Positions 15,687 to 24,726 of a stretch of DNA of 64,000 bases are shown here, piece by piece (the first letter of the stretch is position 1; each line of letters starts with the position of its first letter). The stretch comes from CADCVT01 sp036389155 (lineage in GTDB: Bacteria > Actinomycetota > Thermoleophilia > Solirubrobacterales > Solirubrobacteraceae): positions 1-64,000 of the forward strand of contig DASVQN010000035.1 of NCBI GenBank assembly GCA_036389155.1. Reading direction: 5' to 3'. The translations under genes and the position numbers were made by a program. The notes under the pieces are model-generated. The model had not been told where the DNA came from, searched no databases, and was given only the letters and a program-made list of their open reading frames with translations.

Positions 15687-16562
15687 CTAGGAGAGCCCGT
15701 GCTCCAGCACGCCCTTGACCTGCGCGTCGAGGGCGTTGAGCCGGTAGAGCGCGACCGCCTCCGCGGAGCCGAAGCGCCGGCCTGGCGCTCGGTCCGGGCC
15801 GTGGTGGGTCAGCACGCAGTGCGAGAGCGCCAGGAGGCGGTCCGCGTCGAGGACCCCGCGGGCGCGCTCGCGCAGCAGCTCGAGCCCCAGCTCGACGTGG
15901 CCGAGCAGCCGCCCGGCGTCGGTCAGCGCGATGTCGGCGCCGTAGGCGAACTCTCTCGTCTTGCCGAGGTCGTGGACGAGTGCGGCGGTGATGAGCACGT
16001 CGCTGTTCAGGCGCACGTGGAGCTGGCACGTCTCCGCCGCCAGCTGGGCGACCGCGACCGTGTGCTCGAGCAGCCCGCCGAGATAGGCGTGGTGGCCGTC
16101 GCGCGTGCACGGGGCGCGCCGCCACTCGGCGCGCAGCGCGTCGTCGCCCAGCAGCCGCCGCAGCAGCGCGCCGTACTGCGGGTCGTGGACCTCGGCGGCG
16201 AGGTGCTCGAGGAAGCCGTCGAGCTCGTCGAGGTCGCGATACGCGACGGGGAGGAACGTGGCGGGGTCGGCCTCGGCCGGAGTCGCCCGGGCGATGTCGG
16301 CCAGCTCGACCTGCAGCTCGTCGCGGAAGCGCTCCACGCGCCCGCGCACGCGCACGACGTCGCCGCGCTCGAACCGGCCGGCGAGGACGTCGGCGTCGCG
16401 GAACGCGCGTGCCGGCAGGCTGCCGGTGCGGTCGCGCAGCTCGATCGCCAGGTACGGCGTGCCCGTCCGGGCGGTCAGCCGGTCCTTGCGCGTGCACGCG
16501 AAGACCCCGGAGACCTCCTGGCCGGGACGCAGGGTCGCGATCGTGGGGGGCACGCAGACCAT
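15687..16562 (-). CDS. OB-fold/HD-domain nuclease (YhaM-like)
   Basis: A 291-residue protein with an N-terminal OB nucleic-acid-binding domain (residues 10-90, VSGVFACTRKDRLTARTGTPYLAIELRDRTG) and a C-terminal HD phosphohydrolase domain (GGLLEHTVAVAQLA, then ALVHDLGKTREF, then LSHCVLTHHG). This pair defines the YhaM 3'-5' exoribonuclease family. All HD metal ligands are seen. The start ATG 16562 is preferred; GTG 16553 is possible. It ends 10 bases before selC and is divergent from the PAC2 gene. Confidence 0.86.
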   Translation of the reverse strand: MVCVPPTIATLRPGQEVSGVFACTRKDRLTARTGTPYLAIELRDRTGSLPARAFRDADVLAGRFERGDVVRVRGRVERFRDELQVELADIARATPAEADPATFLPVAYRDLDELDGFLEHLAAEVHDPQYGALLRRLLGDDALRAEWRRAPCTRDGHHAYLGGLLEHTVAVAQLAAETCQLHVRLNSDVLITAALVHDLGKTREFAYGADIALTDAGRLLGHVELGLELLRERARGVLDADRLLALSHCVLTHHGPDRAPGRRFGSAEAVALYRLNALDAQVKGVLEHGLS

Positions 16563-16566
16563 GATG

Positions 16567-16572
16567 TACCGT
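16567..16572 (+). promoter_or_regulatory. -10 box TACCGT of the PAC2 gene
   Basis: TACCGT ends 7 bases before ATG 16580. It contains the first base of the alternative GTG at 16571, so it decides the start in favour of 16580. Confidence 0.5.
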
Positions 16573-16579
16573 GACCCGG

Positions 16580-17485
16580 ATGCCGCCCCTCCAGTGGGAA
16601 AGCCGCCCGGACGGGCTCCGCGCACCCGCGCTCGTGTGCGCCTTCAAGGGGTGGAACGACGCCGGCGACGCGGCCTCCGCGGCCCTCTCGTTCGTGGGCG
16701 CGTCCTTCGGCGCGACGCGCTTCGCCACGATCGACCCGGAGGACTTCTTCGACTTCCAGGCGACGCGGCCGCGCATCAGCATCGTCGACGGCGGGACGCG
16801 CGAGATCACGTGGCCGGCCGTCGAGGTGTTCGCCGCGCGGATCCCGCGCGCGCCGCGCGACCTCATCCTCGTCCAGGGCTCCGAGCCGTCGATGCGCTGG
16901 CGCACCTTCTGCGCGCTGGTCGTCGACCTGGCCGAGGCGCTCGGGACGCAGCTCGTCGTCTCGCTCGGAGCGCTGCTCGCCGACGTCCCGCACTCGCGGC
17001 CGGTCGGGATCACGGGCCTGGCGAGCGAGCCCAGCCTCGTCACGCGCCTGAACGTCAGCACCGCCGCGTACGAGGGCCCGACGGGGATCGTCGGCGTGCT
17101 CCACGCCGCGTGCGCCGACGCCGGCATCCCGACCGCGTCGCTGTGGGCCAGCGTGCCGCACTACGTCGCCGCCGCGCCGAACCCGAAGGCGGCGCTGGCG
17201 CTCGTGCGCCACCTCGAGCAGCTGGTCGGCGTCTCCGTCGACGCGGGAGAGCTCGAGAGCGCCGCGTCCGACTACGAGCGCCAGGTCAACCTCGCGGTGC
17301 AGAGCGACCCCGACGTGCAGGCCTTCGTCGAGCGCCTCGAGCAGGCGGTGGAGGAGGAGGAGGCCGACACCGGCCCGACCGACCTGCCCTCCGGCGACGT
17401 CATCGCGCGGGAGTTCCAGCGGTTCCTGCGCCAGCGCGGCTCCGAGGGAGCCGGGGGCGCGGGCGGCCCGCCGGGGCCGCACTGA
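16580..17485 (+). CDS. PAC2 family protein (proteasome-assembly-chaperone-like)
   Basis: A 301-residue member of the PAC2 family found in nearly all actinobacteria. Markers are LRAPALVCAFKGWNDAGDAASAAL at the N-terminus, LILVQGSEPSMRWRTF, SLGALLADVPHSRPVGITG and WASVPHYVAAAPNPKAALAL. The C-terminal 60 residues are acidic and helical. Eukaryotic PAC2 helps assemble proteasome alpha rings; the bacterial role is not settled. The upstream GTG at 16571 would add three residues. Confidence 0.9.
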   Translation: MPPLQWESRPDGLRAPALVCAFKGWNDAGDAASAALSFVGASFGATRFATIDPEDFFDFQATRPRISIVDGGTREITWPAVEVFAARIPRAPRDLILVQGSEPSMRWRTFCALVVDLAEALGTQLVVSLGALLADVPHSRPVGITGLASEPSLVTRLNVSTAAYEGPTGIVGVLHAACADAGIPTASLWASVPHYVAAAPNPKAALALVRHLEQLVGVSVDAGELESAASDYERQVNLAVQSDPDVQAFVERLEQAVEEEEADTGPTDLPSGDVIAREFQRFLRQRGSEGAGGAGGPPGPH

Positions 17486-17528
17486 GCCGGAGCGGCCGCC
17501 GTGACGTAGGACACTTCGCCTGCGCGCC

Positions 17529-18080
17529 ATGCCCGCCCACGACGAGAGCCTCCTGCTTCGCGACCTGCGCTCCGACCGCGGCGAGGACGCCGCGCGCGCC
17601 CTGTACCGCACGTACTCGGGCGAGCTGTACGGCTTCGCGCTGAACCGGCTCGGCGACCGCGGGCTCGCCGAGGAGGTCGTGCAGGACGTCTTCCTGCGCG
17701 TCTGGCGCCACGCCCCCGAGTACGACGCCGGCCGCGGCAGCGTGCGGACGTGGCTGTATGGGATTGCCCGCAACGCGATCGTCGACCTCGAGCGCCACCG
17801 CTCCCGCCGCCCGCCGATGGCGGCGCGCGACCAGGACGACGAGGCGAGCGCGTCGGCCGACGAGCCGATCGAGCGCGCGCTGCTGCGCTGGCAGGTGCAG
17901 GCAGCGCTCGAGCGGCTCACCCCCGAGCACCGCGAGGTCGTCCGCCTCGCGCACCTCGGCGGGCTGAGCGTCAAGGAGATCGCCGACCTCACCGGCCTGC
18001 CGTCGGGCACGGTCAAGAGCCGCACGTACTACGCGCTGCAGAACCTGCGCTTGGCGCTCGACGAGATGGAGGCGCTGTGA
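17529..18080 (+). CDS. ECF-type RNA polymerase sigma factor
   Basis: A 183-residue sigma-70 family factor with region 2 (ALYRTYSGELYGFALNRLGDRGLAEEVVQDVFLRVWRH, ending in the -10-binding WLYGIARNAIVD) and region 4 (LTPEHREVVRLAHLGGLSVKEIADLTGLPSGTVKSRTYYAL). No extra C-terminal domain. Its stop overlaps the anti-sigma GTG (GTGA), so the two are made in step, the usual way an ECF factor and its inhibitor are balanced. Signal unknown. Confidence 0.95.
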   Translation: MPAHDESLLLRDLRSDRGEDAARALYRTYSGELYGFALNRLGDRGLAEEVVQDVFLRVWRHAPEYDAGRGSVRTWLYGIARNAIVDLERHRSRRPPMAARDQDDEASASADEPIERALLRWQVQAALERLTPEHREVVRLAHLGGLSVKEIADLTGLPSGTVKSRTYYALQNLRLALDEMEAL

Positions 18081-18802
18081 GCGGCTGCGACGACCTGCGC
18101 CACGAGCTGGGCGCGTACGTGCTCTCGGCGCTGACGCCCGAGGAGGAGGCGCGCGTCCGCGAGCACCTCGTGCGGTGCACGGAGTGCCGTCAGGAGCACG
18201 GGCGCCTGAGCGGCCTCGTGCCGCTGCTCGACCTGGCCGAGCCCGGCGGCGTCGAGCACGCCGCGCTGGAGGAGCCGTCGCCGCTGCTGGAGGACGCGGT
18301 CCTGGCCGGGTTCGCGGCGCAGCGCGGCGGGAAGGCGCGGACGCGGGCGGTCAGACCGCCCGCCCGCCCGGCGGCTCGCGCGGGCGGCTCGTGGTGGCGC
18401 GGTCGCGGCCCGCGCATCGCCCTGCCCAGCGCGCTCGCCGGCGCGGCGCTCGCGGTTGTCGTGCTGGCGCTCGCGGGCGTGTTCTCCAGCGGCGACGACG
18501 CGACGTCGCGCACGACGGTGCAGCTGCGCGGGGACGCCGGGTCCGCCCGCGCGGTGATCCAGCCGGCGGAGGCGGGCACCGTGATCGAGCTCGACGCGAA
18601 GCTCCCGCCGTCCGGCCGCCGCGAGCACTACGACGTCTACATGCTGAGCGGCGGCTACGAGATCAGCGCGGGCAGCTTCCGGGTCGGCCCCGACGGCCGC
18701 GTCGCAGTGACGCTCGCCTGCGGCGGGCCGCCGAGCGCGTACGACACGATCGAGATCCGCCGCGACGACGCCGACGTCCTCAGCGCCGACCTGCCCGCCT
18801 AG
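18077..18802 (+). CDS. Zinc-finger transmembrane anti-sigma factor
   Basis: A 241-residue partner of the preceding sigma factor. The N-terminus holds the ZAS motif H-x3-C-x2-C (EHLVRCTECRQ) that binds the sigma factor, then a basic linker, one membrane helix (about residues 115-138, ALPSALAGAALAVVVLALAG) and an extracellular domain (TTVQLRGDAGSARAVIQPAE onward) resembling the RskA/anti-sigma-K C-terminal beta domain. A signal outside the cell would release the sigma factor, probably by proteolysis. Its TAG stop interlocks with the stop of the opposing gene in one CTAG. Confidence 0.92.
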   Translation: MSGCDDLRHELGAYVLSALTPEEEARVREHLVRCTECRQEHGRLSGLVPLLDLAEPGGVEHAALEEPSPLLEDAVLAGFAAQRGGKARTRAVRPPARPAARAGGSWWRGRGPRIALPSALAGAALAVVVLALAGVFSSGDDATSRTTVQLRGDAGSARAVIQPAEAGTVIELDAKLPPSGRREHYDVYMLSGGYEISAGSFRVGPDGRVAVTLACGGPPSAYDTIEIRRDDADVLSADLPA

Positions 18803-19641
18803 AGCGAGCCGGTGTAGCCCCAGGCGCGCAGCGAGCGGCGGAGCAGGCGCACGTACTTCTCGTCGTTCGCCCACCCGCCACCGGCGCGCAGGTCCCCGCG
18901 GCGCAGCGCGCGGCGGATGCGCCGCCAGCCGTCCGCGGCCTCGCCGAGGCGGTACTTGTCCGCGAGCCATGCGGCCAACACGCCGCGGGCGTCGCGCGCA
19001 TCGCCTCCGCGCCGGCTCGTCGTGTACGTGTGCCACCAGCTGCGCGCGTCGCGGCGGATGAGCTGCGGGTAGCCCGCGCTCACGTCGTCGAGCTCGCCGG
19101 CCTCGTACGCGTAGACCTGGACCGGGAAGGCGGAGTCGGCGAACGACGTGAAGGCGTAGGCGAAGCGCGGGTCGGCGGTGACGAGCTCGACCTTGCCGTC
19201 GCCCTCGACGTCCCTCAGGCGAAACCCGGTGTCCGCCCAGTCGGTACGCACGCTCGAGTAGCCCGCGCCGTCGAAGCGGTAGATGCGCGAGATGACGCAG
19301 CAGTGCGCCCCGCCCGTGTACATCTCCACGAGGACCTCCGGCTCGCCGTCGCCGTCGAGGTCGCGCGCGAGGATCGGCTTGTGGTCGCGCAGGACGCCGG
19401 GCTGCTCGCAGAAGAGCTTGTCGTCCTCGCCCGTGGTGCAGCGCGCGGGCTCGGACACGAACTCCTGGCCGGAGCGGGTGATCTTCAGCGACGGCTTCGT
19501 CGTGGAGGGGAGCCCGGGCTCCCACGTCAGCTCCGCCCGTACCGCGCCGAGCTCGGCGGTCGCGGTCTCGACGTCGGCGGCCGCGGCGGGCGACGCGAGG
19601 ACGACGAGCAGGAGGATGAGGAGGGGGATCAGCCGGCGCAT
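18799..19641 (-). CDS. Secreted VCBS/FG-GAP-like protein
   Basis: A 280-residue exported protein with a clear signal peptide (LIPLLILLLVVLASPAAA). The middle has calcium-loop motifs DLDGDGEPEVLVEMYTGGAHCC and DVEGDGKVELVTADPRFAY, the pattern of FG-GAP/VCBS repeats, with neighbouring Cys pairs. The C-terminal 90 residues are Arg/Trp-rich and helical (SWWHTYTTSRRGGDARDARGV). Homologues of this overall form are usually annotated hypothetical. Function unknown; extracellular binding is an inference. Confidence 0.72.
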   Translation of the reverse strand: MRRLIPLLILLLVVLASPAAAADVETATAELGAVRAELTWEPGLPSTTKPSLKITRSGQEFVSEPARCTTGEDDKLFCEQPGVLRDHKPILARDLDGDGEPEVLVEMYTGGAHCCVISRIYRFDGAGYSSVRTDWADTGFRLRDVEGDGKVELVTADPRFAYAFTSFADSAFPVQVYAYEAGELDDVSAGYPQLIRRDARSWWHTYTTSRRGGDARDARGVLAAWLADKYRLGEAADGWRRIRRALRRGDLRAGGGWANDEKYVRLLRRSLRAWGYTGSL

Positions 19642-19692
19642 CGCGCGACTCTCTCAGAAGCCCCCGCCCTCCCGCCAGCGCCTGCTTGCGCG

Positions 19693-19698
19693 TAGGTT
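19693..19698 (+). promoter_or_regulatory. -10 box TAGGTT of the aldo/keto reductase gene
   Basis: TAGGTT ends 6 bases before the ATG at 19705; no ribosome site is present. Confidence 0.5.
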
Positions 19699-19704
19699 GC
19701 GCAC

Positions 19705-20739
19705 ATGAGCGATCAGCCGACACGGCGCCTGCTCGGCAGCACCGGCGTCCACGTCTCCCCCCTCTGCCTCGGCGCGATGATGTTCGGCGCGTGGGGGAAC
19801 ACCGACCACGACGACAGCGTCAGGATCATCCACCGCGCACTCGACGCGGGCATCAACTTCATCGACACCGCCGACGTCTACTCCCGCGGCGAGTCGGAGG
19901 AGATCGTCGGCCGGGCGCTCGCCGGCGGCCGGCGCGACGACGTCGTGCTCGCGACGAAGTTCCACGGCTCGATGGGCGACGACGCCAACCAGGCGGGCAA
20001 CTCGCGCCGGTGGGTCTTCAGAGAGGTGGAGGCCTCGCTCAAGCGGCTGCAGACCGACTGGATCGACCTCTACCAGGTCCACCGCTGGGATCCGTGGACC
20101 GACCACGACGAGACGCTCGGCGCGCTGAGCGACCTCGTCCGCCAGGGGAAGGTCCGCTCCATCGGGTCGTCGACCTTCCCGGCCGCGCAGATCGTCCGGG
20201 CGCAGTGGGTGGCGCGCGAGCGCGGGCACCAGCGCTACGTCTGCGAGCAGCCGCCCTACTCGCTGCTGGCGCGCGGGATCGAGGCCGACGTCCTGCCGAC
20301 GTGCCTCGAGCACGACATGGGGGCGATCGTCTGGAGCCCGCTGGGCGGCGGCTGGCTGTCGGGGAAGTGGCGCAAGGGCGCCGAGGACCTGACGTCGAGG
20401 CGCTCGGCGATGATCCCGAAGCGGTACGACCTCTCGATCCCGGAGAACCAGGCCAAGCTCGACGCGGCCGACGCACTCGGGCGGCTCGCGGACGAGGCGG
20501 GCGTCTCGCTGGTGCACCTCGCCCTCGCGTGGGCGATCAACCACCCCGGCGTCACGTCGGCGATCGTCGGCCCGCGGACGATGGAGCAGCTGGAGTCCCA
20601 GCTCGGCGCGACCGAGCTCGACCTCGACCCCGACCTGCTCGACCGCATCGACGAGATCGTCCCGCCCGGGCGCACGATCAACCCGGCGGACGCGGGCTGG
20701 CAGAACCCGGCGCTGACCCCGGAGCGCCTGCGCCGCTAG
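19705..20739 (+). CDS. Aldo/keto reductase
   Basis: A 344-residue NADPH-dependent oxidoreductase with a (beta/alpha)8 barrel. Catalytic residues Asp54 and Tyr59 lie in NFIDTADVYS, Lys85 in LATKF, and His in YQVHRWDP. The C-terminal cofactor segment SAIVGPRTMEQLESQL is also clear. The sequence belongs with YajO/AKR11-13-like general stress or sugar-aldehyde reductases; substrate unknown. Its stop shares CTAG with the opposing helicase gene. Confidence 0.93.
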   Translation: MSDQPTRRLLGSTGVHVSPLCLGAMMFGAWGNTDHDDSVRIIHRALDAGINFIDTADVYSRGESEEIVGRALAGGRRDDVVLATKFHGSMGDDANQAGNSRRWVFREVEASLKRLQTDWIDLYQVHRWDPWTDHDETLGALSDLVRQGKVRSIGSSTFPAAQIVRAQWVARERGHQRYVCEQPPYSLLARGIEADVLPTCLEHDMGAIVWSPLGGGWLSGKWRKGAEDLTSRRSAMIPKRYDLSIPENQAKLDAADALGRLADEAGVSLVHLALAWAINHPGVTSAIVGPRTMEQLESQLGATELDLDPDLLDRIDEIVPPGRTINPADAGWQNPALTPERLRR

Positions 20740-23700
20740 CGCTCCGCCGCGGGGCAGACGATTCGGTAGTCGCACATCGAGCACGCCGCGTACGACGGCG
20801 TCGGCTCGAAGCCCTGCGCGAGGATGCCCTCCCCCACGGTGAGGACGGTGTCGCTGACCCACTCGCGGTCGACGGCGGCGGGCGGGAGCGGCACCTTCTC
20901 GTCGTCGAGGACGTAGAGGTACGACTGCTGGGAGGCCTCGAGGTCCCACGCCTCGCGCGCGGCCAGCGCGTACACGGCGAGCTGCACGTCGTCGCGCAGC
21001 TGGGCCGGCGTCTTCGGGCGGCCGGTCTTGTAGTCGATGAGCTCGTACTGGCCGTCGGGCAGGCGGTCGACGCGGTCGACGCGGCCGCGCAGCATGTGCG
21101 GCCCGAGGCGGAAGGAGAACGAGCGCTCGAACCACACGGGCTCGGCGGGGTCGGTCCGCCAGCGGTCCCAGTAGCGCTCCAGCGCGCTGCGCGCTTTGCC
21201 GTGCAGCTGGCGCTCCTCGTCGCTCCACCCGAATCCGCTGCGCCGCCAGCCCGCCTCGAGGAGCCCGTTCATGTCCTCCAGCGACGACATGCGCCCGGCG
21301 TGGTAGCGCTCGAGCACCTGGTGGACGACGATGCCGAAGCGCTGGTTGAGCGTCGGCTCCTGCGGGATGCGGAAGACGCGGGCGAACTTGTACTTCAGCG
21401 GGCACGTCCGGTACGTCTCGATGTCCGACGCGCTGAGCATCAGCCCGTCGCCGCGCTTGGGGAGGAACGGCTCGAGCGACGGCTCGGCGCGGGCCGCGAT
21501 CGACGCGGCGCGGGCGCGCTCGTCGCGCTCGGCCTCCAGCAGCGCGTCGTCGAGCGAGGAGGACAGGAGGATGTCCTTCTGCTGCGAGGTCACCGCCTCG
21601 AGCAGGCGCGCGTTGACGTTCGGCAGCGCGTCGGCCACGGTCTGGCCGGCGGGCCGCTCGAGCAGGGCGGCGATCTTGATCAGCTCGAGGTAGCGCACGG
21701 TCGCGTGGGAGACGTCGAGGTCGGTGTCGAACCGCAGCTCGCCCAGGCGGGTGCCGACGCGCGGGACGTCCTCCAGCAGCTCGTCGCGGAGCTGGCGGAA
21801 CGTGGCGTGCAGCGTCTCGTCCGGCCCGAAGAGCTGCTCGGCGCGCTCGTCCCACTCGGCGCCGAGCGCGGTCCGCGCCTCCTCCACGAACGGCGACGCC
21901 GGCTGCAGGGCGCCGCGGTCGGACCGCTCGGCGTAGGCGAGGACGAGGCCGCGGGTCGCGCGGGTCATCGCCACCTGCAGCAGGCGGCGCATCTCGGCGA
22001 CGTGGGCCGAGCGCGAGTCCGGAGGCAGCCGCTCGTGCAGCAGCGCGTCGGGCAGCGGCTCGTAGGCGTGGCGCCGGGCGCCGGGCATCCGCGCCGAGTG
22101 CAGCCCGAGCACGAAGACGTGGTCGAACTCGCGCCCCTTTGCGCTGCGCATCGTCATGACGGCGACGCCGCGCGGCGCACGCGTCCGGTCGGGCTCCTCC
22201 TCGCGCAGCCCGGCCTCGGCGACGGCGGCGATGGACCGCGCGAACTCCCGCGGCGTCCCCTGCGGCGCACGGCGGACGTAGTGCGCGGCGAGCTCGCCGA
22301 GCCTGGCGAGGTTGGTGAGCCGCTCGACGACGTCGGCGTTAGCGGCGAAGAGCTGCTGGCGGCGCAGGCCGAGCCGCTCGACGAGGCGGTGGACGAACAG
22401 GTCGGGGCGCGTCGTGTCGAGCGCGCCCGCGAACTGGCGGTGCAGCTTGAGGAACGCCAGGATGCGCTCGCGCGCCTCGGGCGGCAGCTGCGGCGACTCG
22501 GTCGCGGCGACGAGCGCCGAGACCATGTCGAGCTTGCGCCGGCGGGCGATCTGGATGCACCGCGCCAGGTCGGCCGCGCGCAGCTCAACCGGCGGGCGCG
22601 CGAGCGCGCGGACGGCGGCGTTGGCGTCGCTCGGGTCGACGAGGAAGCGCAGCCACGCGAGCACGTCGCGCACCTCGGCGCGCTGGAAGAACGCCGCCGC
22701 GCCGACGACGCGGAACGGCACCGCGCGCTCCTCGAGCGCGACCGACACCGCGTGGCCCTCGTTGCGGACGCTGCGCACGAGCACCGCGATCCGGTCGGGC
22801 CGCACGCCCTCGCGGACGAGCTTCTCGACCTCGGCCGCGACGCCCTGCGCCTGCGCGCGATCGCTCGCGCAGCGCCAGAACGCGACGTCCCCGCCGGGTG
22901 CGCCCTCGACCGGCAGCTTCAGCCGGTCGGGGATCGGTGCGGTCACGGCGCGGGCCGCGGTGAGGATCCGCTCGCGCGAGCGGAAGCAGCGGTCGAGCGC
23001 GACCACGCGCGCCTGCGGCCGCGTGGCCGTGAAGCCCCGCAGGTTCTTCGTCGCGGCGCCGCGGAAGCGCTTGATCGCCGCGTCGTCGTCCCCGGCGACC
23101 GTGATGCGGCCGTGCTCGGCGAGCAGGTCGATCAGCTTGAGGTGGGCGAGGTCGAGATCCTCGTACTCGTCGACGAGGACGTGGGCGAAGCGCTCGCGGC
23201 AGCGGGCGCCGGCGGCCGGGTCGCCGAGCAGGTCGATCGCGCGCAGGACGAGGTCGCCGACGTCGAGCGTCCCCTGCTCGCCGAGCAGGCGGTCGTGGTC
23301 CGTGAACAGTTGAGCGAATTCCTTCTCGCGCTCGGCCGTCTCGCCCTCCAGTCCCTCGGCCCAGCGCGCGTAGTCCTCCGCCGTCACCAGCTCGAGCTTG
23401 CAGCGGTCGATGCGGTCGATGACGGACGCGAGCAGCGCGGCGCGGTTGCCGAGGAAGTCGTGCCGCTTGAGCGTCAGCTGGTCGACGCGGTCGAGCAGCA
23501 GCGCCAGGCGGTCGGCGGCGGTGACCGGGACGAAGAAGGGGTCCAGGCCGACGGCGGCGGGCTCCTCGCGCAGCAGCCGCGCGGCCAGGTCGGGGACGGT
23601 GTGGACCGACAGCTCCCCGAACGGCTCGTCCAGCGCGTCCTCCACGCTCTCGCGCAGGCCGGCCGCGGGCGCGGGCGAGCCGGCCACCAGCAGGATCTCC

Positions 23701-23855
23701 TCTGGCGCGACGCCGCTCGCCGCCAGCCAGGCCACGCGCTCGACCAGCACGCGCGTCTTCCCGGTCCCCGGGCCGCCCAGCACGAGCAGCGGCCCGCCGT
23801 CGTGCGTGACCGCGGCGCGCTGGGACGCGGTGAGCAGGTCGAGGTCCGGGGGCAC
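20736..23855 (-). CDS. UvrD-family helicase fused to PD-(D/E)XK iron-sulfur nuclease
   Basis: A 1039-residue DNA repair protein. The helicase part has the Q motif (LTASQRAAV), Walker A GGPGTGKT at 27-34, motif II VDEYEDLD, motif III GDDDAAIKRFRGA, motif IV DRCFRSRERIL, motif V TMRSAKGREFDHVFVLG and motif VI VAMTRATRGL. The C-terminal 280 residues are an AddB/RecB-like nuclease: GRVDRVDRLPDGQYELIDYKTGR, with four Cys (TCPLKY and CSMCDYRIVC) placed as in AddB-type 4Fe-4S clusters. Motifs II and III lack the usual Gln. Likely role is end processing at double-strand breaks, like AdnAB. GTG start, TATCCT 6 bases upstream. Confidence 0.9.
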   Translation of the reverse strand: MPPDLDLLTASQRAAVTHDGGPLLVLGGPGTGKTRVLVERVAWLAASGVAPEEILLVAGSPAPAAGLRESVEDALDEPFGELSVHTVPDLAARLLREEPAAVGLDPFFVPVTAADRLALLLDRVDQLTLKRHDFLGNRAALLASVIDRIDRCKLELVTAEDYARWAEGLEGETAEREKEFAQLFTDHDRLLGEQGTLDVGDLVLRAIDLLGDPAAGARCRERFAHVLVDEYEDLDLAHLKLIDLLAEHGRITVAGDDDAAIKRFRGAATKNLRGFTATRPQARVVALDRCFRSRERILTAARAVTAPIPDRLKLPVEGAPGGDVAFWRCASDRAQAQGVAAEVEKLVREGVRPDRIAVLVRSVRNEGHAVSVALEERAVPFRVVGAAAFFQRAEVRDVLAWLRFLVDPSDANAAVRALARPPVELRAADLARCIQIARRRKLDMVSALVAATESPQLPPEARERILAFLKLHRQFAGALDTTRPDLFVHRLVERLGLRRQQLFAANADVVERLTNLARLGELAAHYVRRAPQGTPREFARSIAAVAEAGLREEEPDRTRAPRGVAVMTMRSAKGREFDHVFVLGLHSARMPGARRHAYEPLPDALLHERLPPDSRSAHVAEMRRLLQVAMTRATRGLVLAYAERSDRGALQPASPFVEEARTALGAEWDERAEQLFGPDETLHATFRQLRDELLEDVPRVGTRLGELRFDTDLDVSHATVRYLELIKIAALLERPAGQTVADALPNVNARLLEAVTSQQKDILLSSSLDDALLEAERDERARAASIAARAEPSLEPFLPKRGDGLMLSASDIETYRTCPLKYKFARVFRIPQEPTLNQRFGIVVHQVLERYHAGRMSSLEDMNGLLEAGWRRSGFGWSDEERQLHGKARSALERYWDRWRTDPAEPVWFERSFSFRLGPHMLRGRVDRVDRLPDGQYELIDYKTGRPKTPAQLRDDVQLAVYALAAREAWDLEASQQSYLYVLDDEKVPLPPAAVDREWVSDTVLTVGEGILAQGFEPTPSYAACSMCDYRIVCPAAER

Positions 23856-23860
23856 CGCCC

Positions 23861-23867
23861 TAGGATA
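23861..23867. promoter_or_regulatory. Overlapping divergent -10 boxes, helicase and IMPase genes
   Basis: TAGGAT (plus, 23861-23866) ends 8 bases before GTG 23875; TATCCT (minus, 23862-23867) ends 6 bases before GTG 23855. The two boxes share five bases, so both genes cannot be initiated at the same moment. Confidence 0.55.
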
Positions 23868-23874
23868 TGTCCAG

Positions 23875-24726
23875 GTGACCGCGCGCCCGGAGGCATTGTC
23901 GGCGGACTGGCTCGGGGCCTCTCGGCGGGCGGCCGACGAGCTGCGCACGATCCTGCGCGAGCACCCGACGTCGCAGGAGCGCGTGGAGGAGACCGGGACG
24001 CGCGGGGAGGGCGGCGACCAGACGCTCGTCATCGACGAGCAGGCCGAGGACGCGATCTTCCGCGAGCTCGAGAGGCTGCATGACGGCGGCGCCCGGTTCA
24101 GCGCGCTGAGCGAGGAGCGCGGGAAGGTCGACTTCGGCTCGGACGACGTGCTGGTCGTGATCGACCCGATCGACGGCTCGATGAACGCCAAGCGCGGGCT
24201 GACGCACCACGCCATCTCGATCGCGGTCGCCGCCGGGGAGACGATGGGCGACATGGAGTTCGGCTACGTCTTCGACTTCGGGCCGGACGAGGAGTGGGTC
24301 GCCTCGCGCGGCGCGGGCGTGCTGCTCAACGGCGCGCCGCTCCCCGAGCCGCCGCCGCCGCGCTACGTCGACGGCCGTCTCGAGCTGGTGGCGATCGAGA
24401 GCGCCGACCCGCGCTGGATCGCCAAGCGGATTGGCGCGCTCGTCGACGAGGTGCACCGGGTGCGGGCGATGGGGACGATCGCGGTCTCGCTCTGCCAGGT
24501 CGCGCTGACGCGGGTCGACGGGATGGCGACGCTGTGGAAGACGCGCTCGGTCGACGCCGCGGCGGCGCAGCTGATCGTGCGTGAGAGCGGGGGCGTCGTC
24601 GCGTTCCCGGGCTGCTCGTCGCCGCTCGCCTCGCCGCTCGACCTCGAGCCCAACGGGCCGATCGTCGCCGCGCGGACGGAGGCGGACCTCGACCGCCTGG
24701 CGCAGGTCGTGGCGGACGCCTCGTGA
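23875..24726 (+). CDS. Inositol monophosphatase family protein
   Basis: A 283-residue Mg2+-dependent phosphatase of the IMPase/FBPase superfamily. Metal ligands are seen in ALSEERG (Glu), VVIDPIDGSMNAKRG (the WDPxDGTxNF-like motif, here IDPIDGSMN) and the later GTIAVSLCQVALTRVDGM with VDAAAAQLIVRESGG. Most IMPases have D-x-A near the C-terminus; here SVDAAAA fits. The substrate may be inositol phosphate, fructose bisphosphate or another sugar phosphate. It is translationally coupled (GTGA) to the metalloprotease gene. Confidence 0.88.
   Translation: MTARPEALSADWLGASRRAADELRTILREHPTSQERVEETGTRGEGGDQTLVIDEQAEDAIFRELERLHDGGARFSALSEERGKVDFGSDDVLVVIDPIDGSMNAKRGLTHHAISIAVAAGETMGDMEFGYVFDFGPDEEWVASRGAGVLLNGAPLPEPPPPRYVDGRLELVAIESADPRWIAKRIGALVDEVHRVRAMGTIAVSLCQVALTRVDGMATLWKTRSVDAAAAQLIVRESGGVVAFPGCSSPLASPLDLEPNGPIVAARTEADLDRLAQVVADAS

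Noticed and set aside
13859..15700. Direct repeat of the selC 3' end as an attachment site for the cassette
   Set aside because: I looked for a second copy of the T-arm/acceptor sequence near 13860-13885 and saw none, so integration at selC stays a suggestion.
23856..24254. Upstream extension of the helicase frame
   Set aside because: It is antisense to the inositol phosphatase gene, Ser-rich and without similarity; a GTG with a well-placed -10 box gives a normal helicase N-terminus.
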